DNA of 64,000 nt, from positions 62,001-126,000 of the forward strand of contig PAVO01000019.1 in assembly GCA_002713215.1 (NCBI GenBank), read 5' to 3'. The notes below the pieces were generated by a model. It ran no database searches, was not told the origin of the DNA, and worked only from the letters and a program-made list of their open reading frames with translations. Below are positions 1 to 8,620 of this stretch, one piece after another. Each line of letters begins with the position of its first letter. Positions within the stretch are counted from its first letter, which is position 1. This DNA is from Crocinitomicaceae bacterium (GTDB taxonomy: Bacteria > Bacteroidota > Bacteroidia > Flavobacteriales_G > Salibacteraceae). The position numbers and the translations under genes are program-made.

Positions 1-3000
1 CAGTTCAGGGTTATTCTACCATATTTATTGAATTTGATTTTAGCATTACTCCAGAAGAGGCACTTAGAAAGGTTAAAGACAAGGTGGATCTCGCCAAAGG
101 TGACCCCGATTTTCCTAATGATTTGCCTGCAGATCCGAACGTATTTGAAATGAATATGTCGGAAATGATGCCGATTGTTAACATTAACCTATCCGGTGAC
201 TACTCGGTTGACCAGCTTAAAGAATATGCCGAATACTTAGAAGATAAAATCGAAGCTCTACCGGAAATTACGGAGGTAGACATTCGTGGGGTTACCGAAA
301 AGGAAATGAAGATAAACGTGGACCTCGCCAAAATGGAGGCCATGGAAATTAGCTTCAACGATATTGCAAATGCAGTTAGGAATGAAAACATTACCATTTC
401 TGGTGGTGATGTGCTTTCTGGGAATACAAGACGAACCGTTCGAGTTGTTGGTGATTTTATGGATGCGTCAGAACTTGAAGATGTAACTGTTAAACAAGAG
501 GACTTCAACATTGTTTACCTAAGGGATATAGCGGAAGTTGTATTTGAAGAAGCGGAAAAAACCAGCTATGCTCGGGAGTACCAGAAACCAGTTGTAATGG
601 TTGATGTTAAAAAACGGGGTGGCGAAAACTTAATTCAGGCATCGGAGTCGATCAACAAAATTATCGATGAGGCTAAGGGAAGCGTAATACCTGATAACGT
701 AACCATAACACTCACCAATGACCAAAGTGATGACACCCGTAGAATGGTGAGCGAACTTGAAAACAGTATCATATTCGGTATGTTACTGGTTGTTTTGGTC
801 CTCCTCTTTTTCCTGGGAATTAGAAATGCGCTTTTTGTTGGGATCGCTATTCCTTTAAGTATGTTGCTGTCCTTGTTCATTTTGGGATCTATGGGAATTA
901 CCTTAAACATTATGGTGTTATTCTCCTTGATTTTAGCACTGGGAATGTTGGTGGACAATGGAATTGTTGTAGTGGAAAACATCTATCGTTTGATGGACGA
1001 AGAAGGAATGCCCGCTATGAAAGCGGCACGTTATGGAGTAGGTGAGGTAGCCATGCCAATTATTGCTTCTACAGCCACAACTCTTGCCGCCTTCCTTCCA
1101 TTGGCAATTTGGCCAGGAATGATGGGTGAGTTTATGTTCTGGCTTCCAGTTACTTTAATGACGGTATTGGGTTCTTCACTTTTTGTGGCGCTGGTGATTA
1201 ACCCGGTGCTGACATCGGTATTGATGAAGGTGGAAGAGAAGAAATCTAACCCACGAAAATTGGCAATCGTAGGAATATCTATGATTCTGTTTGGAATATT
1301 AATGAGACTTGGCGGGGCTTTAACATTTGGCAGCTTGCTAATAATAGGTGGGGTAATTGGATTCCTCAACTATTATATTCTTTCACCTGGTACCAAATGG
1401 TTTCAAAACAAATTCCTCCCATTATTGGAGAACATATACAACGGGTTCATTGGAATTGCCTTAAAAAGAAAGAATCCTATTTGGTTCTTTATTGGCACCA
1501 TCGTCTTTTTTATTGTTTCGATTGTTCTATTGGCAGTGGCAACACCTAAGGTGATTTTCTTCCCAATAGGTCAGCCGAAGTATGTAAACATTTTTATTGA
1601 GGCTCCAATAGGCACCGATATCGAAGAGACGAATGTGATTACCAAAGAACTTGAATCCCGAATCCTGGAATATGGAAAACGATATGAGGATACTACTGGA
1701 GCACCGGTTAAGGGTACGGGAAGAAACTTCCTGATCAAATCTGTTATTGCTCAGGTGGGAGAAGGAACTTCCGATCCTTCACAGGGTCCATCCATGGCAA
1801 ACACTCCTCATAAGGGACGAATTACTGTGAGTTTTGTTGAATTTCAATTCAGAAGAGGGATCCAAACTTCTGATGTAATGGAAGACATGAGGAAAATTGT
1901 AAAAGGAATTCCCGGGGTTCAGGTAACCGTTGATAAAAACAACGATGGACCTCCCGTTGGAAAACCGATTACAATTGAAATAACCGGAGATGATTACGAT
2001 AACCTGATCGCTCAGGCCGAAAGCGTTAAGAGTTTTATTGATGAACGAAACATAGGTGGTATTGAAGAGCTTAAGTTGGACGTTGAAGTTGGAAAACCGG
2101 AATATATCATCGAGGTAGATCGTAAAAAGGCAAGGCGATTTAATGTATCTACATATCAAATCGGGTCGACTTTAAGAACCGCTCTTTTCGGTCAGGAGGT
2201 GTCAACCTTTAAAGATGGTGAAGATGACTATGATATAGTAATCAGGTTGAAGGACGATTACCGATATGATGCAGATTTATTGATGGATCAGAAGATAACT
2301 TTCCGCGATCAAACCAACGGGCAAATTCGTCAGATTCCAATTTCTTCTATTGCAACTGCACGAAAAACCTCTACTTATAGTTCTGTAAAAAGAAAGGACA
2401 TGAACAGAATGATCACCATTGCGTCTAACGTTCTTGATGGCTATAATGCGAATGAGGTAGTTGCGGAAATTAAGAAAGTAGTGGCGGAGTATGATCTTCC
2501 GGAAGAGAATACACTGGCCTTTGCCGGAGAGCAGGAAGAACAGCAAAAAGAATCAGCCTTCTTAATGAGTGCTTTGTTAATCGCAGTTTTCTTGATATTC
2601 CTAATTATCGTATCTCAGTTCAATTCGTTGAGTACACCAGTAATTATAGTTGGGTCTGTGGTTTTCTCACTTATTGGTGTATTCCTTGGCTTGGTAATCT
2701 TCCAAATGGACTTTGTGATTATCATGACCATGATCGGGATTATTTCCTTGGCGGGAATTGTGGTAAATAATGCGATTGTACTTATTGACTATACCAATTT
2801 GGTAATTGCAAGAAGAATAAAAGAACTTGGAATTGATGTTGAGAAAGGTGAAAAGCTTTCCGTTCCTGAGGTAATCAAATGTGTTGCGGAAGGAGGAAAA
2901 ACGCGTTTACGTCCGGTATTGTTAACGGCAATTACAACGGTCTTAGGATTGCTTCCATTAGCAACCGGTATGAATATCGATTTCTTTGGATTCCTGAAAA

Positions 3001-3176
3001 CCGGAAACCCCGATATTTATTTGGGTGGAGAAAATGTAATGTTCTGGGGACCTATGAGCTGGACCATTATTTTCGGTCTGATCTTCGCCACCTTCTTAAC
3101 TCTCATTATAGTACCGGTGATGTACTACTTGCTGATTCGCTTTAAATATGCGATAGGAGTTAGAGCAAGAGGATAG
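1..3176 (+). CDS. RND-family efflux transporter permease (5' end outside window)
   Basis: Inner-membrane, proton-driven permease of a tripartite efflux pump in the AcrB/MexB superfamily. The frame is already open at base 3 and reads VQGYSTIFIEFDF into the body, so the GTG at 84 is not the true start and roughly the first 100 residues lie upstream. Seen: two clusters of hydrophobic helices, each after a large periplasmic region, and the TM4 signature GMLVDNGIVVVEN. The TM10 counterpart reads GIVVNNAIVLIDY. AcrB has Asp-Asp in TM4 and Lys in TM10; here these are Asp-Asn and Asn, a variant common in Bacteroidota RND proteins. The adaptor and outer-membrane factor would be expected upstream; none follows. 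The substrate cannot be told. Confidence 0.93.
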   Translation, partial: VQGYSTIFIEFDFSITPEEALRKVKDKVDLAKGDPDFPNDLPADPNVFEMNMSEMMPIVNINLSGDYSVDQLKEYAEYLEDKIEALPEITEVDIRGVTEKEMKINVDLAKMEAMEISFNDIANAVRNENITISGGDVLSGNTRRTVRVVGDFMDASELEDVTVKQEDFNIVYLRDIAEVVFEEAEKTSYAREYQKPVVMVDVKKRGGENLIQASESINKIIDEAKGSVIPDNVTITLTNDQSDDTRRMVSELENSIIFGMLLVVLVLLFFLGIRNALFVGIAIPLSMLLSLFILGSMGITLNIMVLFSLILALGMLVDNGIVVVENIYRLMDEEGMPAMKAARYGVGEVAMPIIASTATTLAAFLPLAIWPGMMGEFMFWLPVTLMTVLGSSLFVALVINPVLTSVLMKVEEKKSNPRKLAIVGISMILFGILMRLGGALTFGSLLIIGGVIGFLNYYILSPGTKWFQNKFLPLLENIYNGFIGIALKRKNPIWFFIGTIVFFIVSIVLLAVATPKVIFFPIGQPKYVNIFIEAPIGTDIEETNVITKELESRILEYGKRYEDTTGAPVKGTGRNFLIKSVIAQVGEGTSDPSQGPSMANTPHKGRITVSFVEFQFRRGIQTSDVMEDMRKIVKGIPGVQVTVDKNNDGPPVGKPITIEITGDDYDNLIAQAESVKSFIDERNIGGIEELKLDVEVGKPEYIIEVDRKKARRFNVSTYQIGSTLRTALFGQEVSTFKDGEDDYDIVIRLKDDYRYDADLLMDQKITFRDQTNGQIRQIPISSIATARKTSTYSSVKRKDMNRMITIASNVLDGYNANEVVAEIKKVVAEYDLPEENTLAFAGEQEEQQKESAFLMSALLIAVFLIFLIIVSQFNSLSTPVIIVGSVVFSLIGVFLGLVIFQMDFVIIMTMIGIISLAGIVVNNAIVLIDYTNLVIARRIKELGIDVEKGEKLSVPEVIKCVAEGGKTRLRPVLLTAITTVLGLLPLATGMNIDFFGFLKTGNPDIYLGGENVMFWGPMSWTIIFGLIFATFLTLIIVPVMYYLLIRFKYAIGVRARG

Positions 3177-3197
3177 TAGTATTACATACTCATTATT

Positions 3198-3239
3198 AAA
3201 ACCCCATTCCTTTATTGGTTTGGGGTTTTTTGTTTTTTT
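3198..3239 (+). terminator. Intrinsic terminator after the RND permease
   Basis: The arms AAAACCCCA and TGGGGTTTT pair across a 14-nt loop and are followed by a long T-run. It sits 22 bp after the permease stop and can also end the converging gene on the minus strand. Confidence 0.8.
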
Positions 3240-3250
3240 GAGGTATTTCC

Positions 3251-4999
3251 TCATTCAATTGGCAATTCTGCAATCTTAAATCTTCCTGCCTTACTCCCGT
3301 AAAACAATACCTTATCATTATGAAGTAGTGTAGTGTTAGCAGAAATTTGGTACTTTGCTCCTCGACCGCTTACAATTATTTGGTTCTTTGGCAATCCCGA
3401 ATTAGGAATGCTAGTTCTATAGAGCGCTAAATATTTTGAGTTTCTCTTTGTAGGATACATCCATCTCTTTCCAGTATATAAAGAATCAAAAAGAATTTCG
3501 TTCTTAGTATTATTCCAATAAAAAATACTTATACCTCTAACTTCAGGCACTACCGAGTAACCTCTCAATGCTGCCTGCCCAAGCAATCCTTTACAACTTC
3601 CATCTACACATTCCGAATCATAAAATTTAGGGATTAGTATACTTGTTTCAAGTTTAAAATCTTCATTTAGGCGATATATAATGGCATCTCCAAATAAACC
3701 ATCTGGTCCCAAAGAGACAATATCTGGAGGTGAAGTATGTAGCTTCAAATGGTTGTAATTGTATTCAGAAATTACAAAGTATTTTTTTCCTACTTGCAGA
3801 AAGTCTTTAAAAACCCAATCTTTTAATGTGTACTTACCATTTACATACCTCCATAAAGGATAATAGTTTTCCTCACTTTTCACCTTTCTAATTTTTTCAA
3901 TCTGATGCTTTGGTGCTGGATTTACGGATTGCACAGTCATTTTACCATCGCTGGAAAATTCGACAATTGCAAACCCTGTACATACGCTTGTATTATTTTT
4001 ACTATCACCATATACAATACAAAATACATTACTTCTTTGCTCTGAATTTATTGGCTGCAAAATTGAAATTTCGTTTATGGTGGTATCTTTTTCTTTTAGA
4101 AAAGATAGGATAGGTACTGAATACAAAATATCTGAGTTTAGAGGTAAAAAGAGGTATTCTTTTTCTTCATATTTAATCGAATACTCAGCAAATGGACCAG
4201 CATTTATCGTTGGTGTATACTCCTCTTCAGAACTTGTGGTGTCGGAGTAATCCCCTGAAGAAACGGTAAAAAGGTTAGTGGAAACCTTTACTCCTTTAAC
4301 ATTTCTCGAAGTACAAAGTAGATTCCCATCGTTATTCAATACGAACCCATTTTTGTACCAGTTGAAAAATTCCTTTGGTTTAGAAAATGAATACTCGAAT
4401 TTGGATAGTTCGTTTCCCGTATTATCATAGACCGAACAAGAATATTTATATCGAACCGAGTCTTCTTCAATTTTTTCAGCTGGATTACCTGAACGCAAAT
4501 GAAACCCAATTGCAAACAGTTCCTTATTTGGTGAAACTGATATATGAAGTTTTGAAACTCTTGAACCTCTTCCGATATTTTGTTCTAAAAAGAGTTCGCC
4601 ATCAGCCTCCATTTTTAAACTATTACAGTTAATCTTATACAAATAATAATTCATCCCTTTTATTTCTTTATTCGCGGCTCTAGAGATGTAGTAATAAAAG
4701 CCATCTACATAAAAATGGCTAACGGGAACGGCATTTAGCTTGGCATAATACCTCTCCATATTATAGGTAGCTGAATTAGCGACTGAGCCAATTTTGTTGA
4801 TGTGGTTTATTTTTAAATAAAACTTATCTCTATAAACCTGAAAAACCACACCTTCTGAAGTTTTCTTTAGTTCATAAGGAATATTATCTCCTTTCTCCTC
4901 CATGCCCCATTTAAGTTCTGGCTTTTGTTGTGCCACTAGACTAATAACGGCAAGAAATAAAATACATGTTAGTAATGATCGGATATAAATGCAATTCAT
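3251..4999 (-). CDS. Secreted protein of unknown function, paralog 1
   Basis: I do not recognise a family. The protein has 582 residues with a clear N-terminal signal peptide (hydrophobic stretch ending LVAQQ), so it is probably exported. It has no further membrane helix and no T9SS tail. It resembles the next gene on the same strand: both have a C-terminal region with a CxxxxC-G-L pattern (SECVDGSCKGLLGQ here, SGCDLSNCAGLQST there), an aromatic FYW/FFW-N-N-x-NEI motif after it, and a similar last stretch (AGRFKIAELPIE against TGRFKLAKYPF). Length is similar but identity looks low, so the duplication is old. A promoter element TACATTTG lies about 20 nt upstream of the ATG. Confidence 0.8.
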   Translation of the reverse strand: MNCIYIRSLLTCILFLAVISLVAQQKPELKWGMEEKGDNIPYELKKTSEGVVFQVYRDKFYLKINHINKIGSVANSATYNMERYYAKLNAVPVSHFYVDGFYYYISRAANKEIKGMNYYLYKINCNSLKMEADGELFLEQNIGRGSRVSKLHISVSPNKELFAIGFHLRSGNPAEKIEEDSVRYKYSCSVYDNTGNELSKFEYSFSKPKEFFNWYKNGFVLNNDGNLLCTSRNVKGVKVSTNLFTVSSGDYSDTTSSEEEYTPTINAGPFAEYSIKYEEKEYLFLPLNSDILYSVPILSFLKEKDTTINEISILQPINSEQRSNVFCIVYGDSKNNTSVCTGFAIVEFSSDGKMTVQSVNPAPKHQIEKIRKVKSEENYYPLWRYVNGKYTLKDWVFKDFLQVGKKYFVISEYNYNHLKLHTSPPDIVSLGPDGLFGDAIIYRLNEDFKLETSILIPKFYDSECVDGSCKGLLGQAALRGYSVVPEVRGISIFYWNNTKNEILFDSLYTGKRWMYPTKRNSKYLALYRTSIPNSGLPKNQIIVSGRGAKYQISANTTLLHNDKVLFYGSKAGRFKIAELPIE

Positions 5000-5019
5000 G
5001 TAATACGAAGTTCTGTTCC

Positions 5020-5027
5020 CAAATGTA
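5020..5027 (-). promoter_or_regulatory. -7 promoter element (TACATTTG) of paralog 1
   Basis: Read on the minus strand this is a perfect match to the Bacteroidota TAnnTTTG element, 20 nt before the ATG at 4999. Its distance to the 60-bp repeat upstream is the same as at paralog 2. Confidence 0.6.
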
Positions 5028-5040
5028 TTATTTACTCATT

Positions 5041-5100
5041 TACCACTCCTCCCAATTATTTTTCCCTACTCCAACATTCAAATTACCTTTGAATCATGTC
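5041..5100. repeat. 60-bp perfect direct repeat, copy 1
   Basis: Identical base for base to 6788-6847, with partial similarity continuing about 25 bp to the right. The block covers the upstream side of the divergent promoter region of each paralog and contains a rightward TACCTTTG (5084-5091) followed by an ATG at 5096. In copy 2 the equivalent ATG starts the PH-domain gene; in copy 1 it starts only a 31-codon remnant. Confidence 0.92.
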
Positions 5101-5165
5101 AGAAAATGAAGTGATCTTTACGGCAACAATCAAGATTGAGAAGCGAAGTACAGGCTCCGACTTTT
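5096..5165 (+). pseudogene. Remnant 5' end of a PH-domain gene
   Basis: The ATG and first codons read MSENEVIFTA, closely matching MSESKVIFKA at the start of the intact gene at 6843. Similarity is lost after about 10 codons. The frame stops at 5189-5191, inside the 3' end of the neighbouring minus-strand gene. I read this as the truncated edge of a duplicated segment. Translation of a 31-residue peptide cannot be excluded, since the promoter element before it is intact. Confidence 0.6.
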
Positions 5166-6746
5166 TTAGAAAGGGTATTTTGCAAGCTTAAACCGACCAG
5201 TTGCTGAAGAACGTCTATGAGCCCTGAAATAGATATAGTTTTCGTGTAATACGCCGTGATTTAATAACAAAGAATATTTTGATGACAAATAAGATCCCAT
5301 ATTATAAAATTTGGGTCTGGTTTGTTCATTGTTAATCTCTACGCTATACATACAAATTTTTTCTTTATACATCGTAGGAACATGATGGATTACTCTTTCT
5401 TCGGTTGGAGTATCTATCATATGTATTTCGTTATTTGAGTTTCCCCAAAAGAACAACATTATTTTAGAATTCTGATTGAACATCGAATAACCAGCAACAT
5501 TGGCGGTTGATTGAAGTCCCGCACAATTACTTAGATCACATCCACTAGCAAATAACTTAGGAATAATATGGTATTTGTAATCACTGAAATCAGAGTTGAA
5601 CTGGAAAACTACCAGTTCCCCATCGCGAAAAACAGAGCCCATGTTATAAGGACTAAACGAAGAACTCCTATGATTGTATTCTAGAAAAAGAACAAATGTT
5701 TCATCAAGCTTTTCAAACTCAGAAACCTTCCAATTGAATAATTGTACTTCTTCTCTTTCGGTACGTCTAATGCAATCCCTAGATTCTTCGTATCTAGTAT
5801 TGGAAATTATTTGAGTAAGCTCTTTTGGAATCCTAAACTCAGTCAATACATTACAATCTCCATTTTGGGAAAAGTTGCAAATAACTATTCCGGTTTGAAA
5901 CCGACGATCTCGATCTTCAGAATAAGTAAAACAGACATAGTTCTTATTCCCGTTAAAAACTCTGATGTTGTTAATTTCATGGAATGAAGCATTAAACTCC
6001 AAAATCTTTTCAGAAATTCCACATTGTTTTATTTGACTAGATTGAGGTGTAAGTTGAAGGATTTTCTTTTTAAGCTCGTGTCTAAAAAACACATATCCGT
6101 CATTCGTAATTTGAGCAAGGGTTTGAACGTTTCTTACATAATCTTTATGGCCTTCCAAATCAACTTCTCCAGAATAGATCTTATTTGCAGTAGCATCATA
6201 AACGGTTCCAACAAAAGTAAAAGCATAATCAGCCCTTGATAAGGGTTTCCTAGTGAGTTTATTATGGCCTATAAAGAACTTGCTTTCATCTGGCGACACA
6301 GTGTAAAATATTTTATCTACGTTTTTATGGCGCACAAAATCTTGAGAAAAGAGTTTTTCCTCATGAACCTCGATTTCTAAACTGGTAGAATTAATTCTAG
6401 TATGGCGATAAACGAATTCCTCTCTTTCATAATTCCTGTGTTTAGATATAAGGATAAAAAAATTATTTGTTTTGATTACGAACTCCTCCAAACTTCCTTT
6501 CACTATTCGGCCAAACTCGTACGTTTTATCCATCAGAACATTATTTTCTTCGTCGACTTTTTGTATTCTAAGAAAATCGTTTCCATGAAAAACTTTGGTA
6601 AGAACTCCTTTTTCATCAACAAGCAATTCACAACGTAAGTTTAGCTTATCATGGTTCTCACTCCAAACTATGTTGGAGTCAGTTTTAACTTGACCCAATA
6701 GCACTAAAGACAATGACAAAGAAATTATAGTTAAGGTTGTTTTCAT
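5166..6746 (-). CDS. Secreted protein of unknown function, paralog 2
   Basis: Unrecognised family; 526 residues from the chosen start. I start at the ATG at 6746, which gives a clean signal peptide (MKTTLTIISLSLSLVLLGQ). The longer frame from 6785 would place its first codons across the promoter element TAAGTTTG at 6767-6774. Homologous to the gene at 3251-4999 through the CxxxxC-G-L region, the W/F-x-N-x-NEI motif and the last 15 residues. No catalytic motif, membrane helix or T9SS tail is visible. The shared promoter layout suggests the two paralogs are expressed under similar conditions. A periplasmic or surface role is inference only. Confidence 0.8.
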   Translation of the reverse strand: MKTTLTIISLSLSLVLLGQVKTDSNIVWSENHDKLNLRCELLVDEKGVLTKVFHGNDFLRIQKVDEENNVLMDKTYEFGRIVKGSLEEFVIKTNNFFILISKHRNYEREEFVYRHTRINSTSLEIEVHEEKLFSQDFVRHKNVDKIFYTVSPDESKFFIGHNKLTRKPLSRADYAFTFVGTVYDATANKIYSGEVDLEGHKDYVRNVQTLAQITNDGYVFFRHELKKKILQLTPQSSQIKQCGISEKILEFNASFHEINNIRVFNGNKNYVCFTYSEDRDRRFQTGIVICNFSQNGDCNVLTEFRIPKELTQIISNTRYEESRDCIRRTEREEVQLFNWKVSEFEKLDETFVLFLEYNHRSSSFSPYNMGSVFRDGELVVFQFNSDFSDYKYHIIPKLFASGCDLSNCAGLQSTANVAGYSMFNQNSKIMLFFWGNSNNEIHMIDTPTEERVIHHVPTMYKEKICMYSVEINNEQTRPKFYNMGSYLSSKYSLLLNHGVLHENYIYFRAHRRSSATGRFKLAKYPF

Positions 6747-6766
6747 TCTAACTGTAGATAGAAAAG

Positions 6767-6774
6767 CAAACTTA
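6767..6774 (-). promoter_or_regulatory. -7 promoter element (TAAGTTTG) of paralog 2
   Basis: Perfect TAnnTTTG on the minus strand, 20 nt before the ATG at 6746 and 13 nt from repeat copy 2. This is the same geometry as at paralog 1, and it decides the start of paralog 2. Confidence 0.6.
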
Positions 6775-6787
6775 ATGCTAATCATTT

Positions 6788-6847
6788 TACCACTCCTCCC
6801 AATTATTTTTCCCTACTCCAACATTCAAATTACCTTTGAATCATGTC
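6788..6847. repeat. 60-bp perfect direct repeat, copy 2
   Basis: Identical to 5041-5100 at an offset of 1,747 bp. It spans the divergent promoter between paralog 2 (minus) and the PH-domain gene (plus), including the TACCTTTG at 6831-6838 and the ATG of the latter. Confidence 0.92.
6831..6838 (+). promoter_or_regulatory. -7 promoter element (TACCTTTG) of the PH-domain gene
   Basis: Perfect TAnnTTTG ending only 4 nt before the ATG at 6843. Transcription would then start at or next to the start codon, giving a leaderless mRNA. Confidence 0.6.
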
Positions 6848-7376
6848 GGAAAGTAAAGTGATATTTAAAGCGGCCTTCAACCCAAAAATCAAAAAGTACT
6901 TTTTTATTATTGGCTGCTTATTCGGCCTTATCCCCTTTATAGGCTGGGCCTTTCTCGTTGTTTGGGTTCTTGGTCTTGGAAAATATTTCGTTAATCGGTA
7001 TTATAAATCCCTTGCCTGTCATCTCGAAACGAGGGTTCTACATTTCGAAAAAGGCATATTATTTCGAGTCGAAAAATCCATTCCTCTAGAAAACATTCAA
7101 GATTTGACTTTTAAGCAAGGTCCAATTCTTCGATGGTTGGGCCTCTCTATATTTGAAATTGAAACCGCAGGAGGGCAGGGCAATCGAACCGGTGGAGATT
7201 TAACCCTAATTGGCATAGAAAAACCAAAAGAATTTCGCGAAATGGTACTCGCACAACGTCAAAAAATTATGGGTTCAAAATCCGATGTGAAGCCTAGCTC
7301 CGATTCTGACGTTAATGTGTTGCAGGAAATTTCAGAAACCCTAAAACGTATTGAAAATAAGATCCAAAACTCTTGA
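6843..7376 (+). CDS. PH-domain (bPH2/YdbS-like) membrane protein
   Basis: 177 residues. A hydrophobic double-helix hairpin (about residues 20-48, CLFGLIPFIGWAFLVVW) is followed by a bacterial PH-like domain with the family pattern in which a basic segment (RVLHFEKGILFRVEKSIPLENIQDL) leads to a hydrophobic strand rich in LGLSIFEIET. This is the YdbS/DUF304 type. The C-terminus is polar and may form a short coiled coil (ETLKRIENKIQ). YdbS-like proteins sit in the inner membrane; their exact role is poorly known. The next gene overlaps it by 4 bp (ATGA-type), so it is translationally coupled to an ABC-type permease and probably works with it. Confidence 0.8.
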   Translation: MSESKVIFKAAFNPKIKKYFFIIGCLFGLIPFIGWAFLVVWVLGLGKYFVNRYYKSLACHLETRVLHFEKGILFRVEKSIPLENIQDLTFKQGPILRWLGLSIFEIETAGGQGNRTGGDLTLIGIEKPKEFREMVLAQRQKIMGSKSDVKPSSDSDVNVLQEISETLKRIENKIQNS

Positions 7377-8620
7377 AACTCTACATTACATTATTAAGAG
7401 AGAGTCTCGTTTTTGCTCTTCAGGCTCTTCGCGTAAATCGATTGAGAACCGTTCTTTCATTACTGGGAGTGACGATTGGAATATTTGCGATTATCTCGGT
7501 TTATACCTTAGTTGACAGCCTGGAAAACAACATTAAAGGAAGCATTGAATCCCTGGGAGATAATGTAATTTTTGTACAAAAATGGCCATGGACATTTGGA
7601 CAGGATTATCCCTGGTGGAGGTACATTAACAGGCCCTTACCCGACTTGGATGAATTACATGCCATACAAAAGAAGTCGAAGTATGCCCAGGCTGCTTGTT
7701 TTATGATTGGGCAGTCAGCAACAGCAGAATATATGGACAATGCTTTTGAGGATATTGAGTTGGCAGCTATTTCTTACGATTATAACAGAGTTAAAGACCT
7801 CCAACTTTCAAGGGGGAGATACTTTACCATATCTGAGAGTGAAGGAGGCAGGCCATACTGCATGATTGGCTCCGACATTGCTGATGTCCTTTTCGGCATG
7901 GTAAATCCAGTTGGTAAAACCATTGAGGTAAAACGACAAAAAATGAAGGTCATTGGAGTATTTACCAGAGAAGGGGAAAGCTTTCTCGGCAACAGCCAGG
8001 ATCAGCAGATTTATATTCCGATAAACTTCGCGAGAAAATTCACGGACATATCCAGTTCCCGTGTTAACCCATTTATTATGGTTAAGGCCTTACCGGGAAT
8101 AAGTAATTCGCAATTGATCGATGAGCTAACCGGTATTATGCGATCCATGAGACGTCTTAAACCCAAGAGCGATGACAATTTTGCCTTAAACCAAACCAGC
8201 ATGCTAACTAACACTTTTGGAAAATTATTTGACGTTTTGGGAATAGCCGGAAGCATTATCGGTTTCTTTTCCATTTTGGTTGGCGGGTTCAGCATTGCCA
8301 ATATTATGTTCGTTTCTGTTAAAGAGCGAACGGGCCTTATCGGGATTCAAAAATCATTAGGAGCCAAAAACTATTTTATCCTTTTTCAGTTTCTTAGTGA
8401 GGCAATATTTCTTTGCCTGTTGGGAGGATTAATTGGATTGCTGGTTATTTATTTACTAACCGTGGCAATCAATGCGAGTACCACCTTTTTCGTCGTTCTA
8501 ACGCTCCAAAACACCCTTATTGGTTTGGGAATTTCCATTGGAATTGGAACCATTTCCGGAATTTGGCCGGCTTTTTCCGCATCGCGTTTAGATCCGGTAG
8601 AGGCGATTAGGATGAACTAA
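7373..8620 (+). CDS. MacB/FtsX-type ABC transporter permease
   Basis: 415 residues with the layout of the MacB/LolC permease class: a cytoplasmic N-terminus and first helix (LRTVLSLLGVTIGIFAIISVYTL at about 25-47), a large periplasmic MacB-type core (about 50-280), then three helices at about 290-400 and the typical C-terminal motif SRLDPVEAIR. Such permeases pair with a separate ATPase and move lipoproteins, peptides or drugs, or transmit force across the membrane. No ATPase gene is next to it, so the partner must lie elsewhere. It overlaps the PH gene by 4 bp upstream and the converging tilS by 14 bp at its 3' end. Confidence 0.88.
   Translation: MKLYITLLRESLVFALQALRVNRLRTVLSLLGVTIGIFAIISVYTLVDSLENNIKGSIESLGDNVIFVQKWPWTFGQDYPWWRYINRPLPDLDELHAIQKKSKYAQAACFMIGQSATAEYMDNAFEDIELAAISYDYNRVKDLQLSRGRYFTISESEGGRPYCMIGSDIADVLFGMVNPVGKTIEVKRQKMKVIGVFTREGESFLGNSQDQQIYIPINFARKFTDISSSRVNPFIMVKALPGISNSQLIDELTGIMRSMRRLKPKSDDNFALNQTSMLTNTFGKLFDVLGIAGSIIGFFSILVGGFSIANIMFVSVKERTGLIGIQKSLGAKNYFILFQFLSEAIFLCLLGGLIGLLVIYLLTVAINASTTFFVVLTLQNTLIGLGISIGIGTISGIWPAFSASRLDPVEAIRMN

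Noticed and set aside
200-1369. Minus-strand open frames inside the RND permease gene
   Set aside because: They lie opposite a well-supported permease frame, have serine/threonine/proline-rich shadow composition and no start context.
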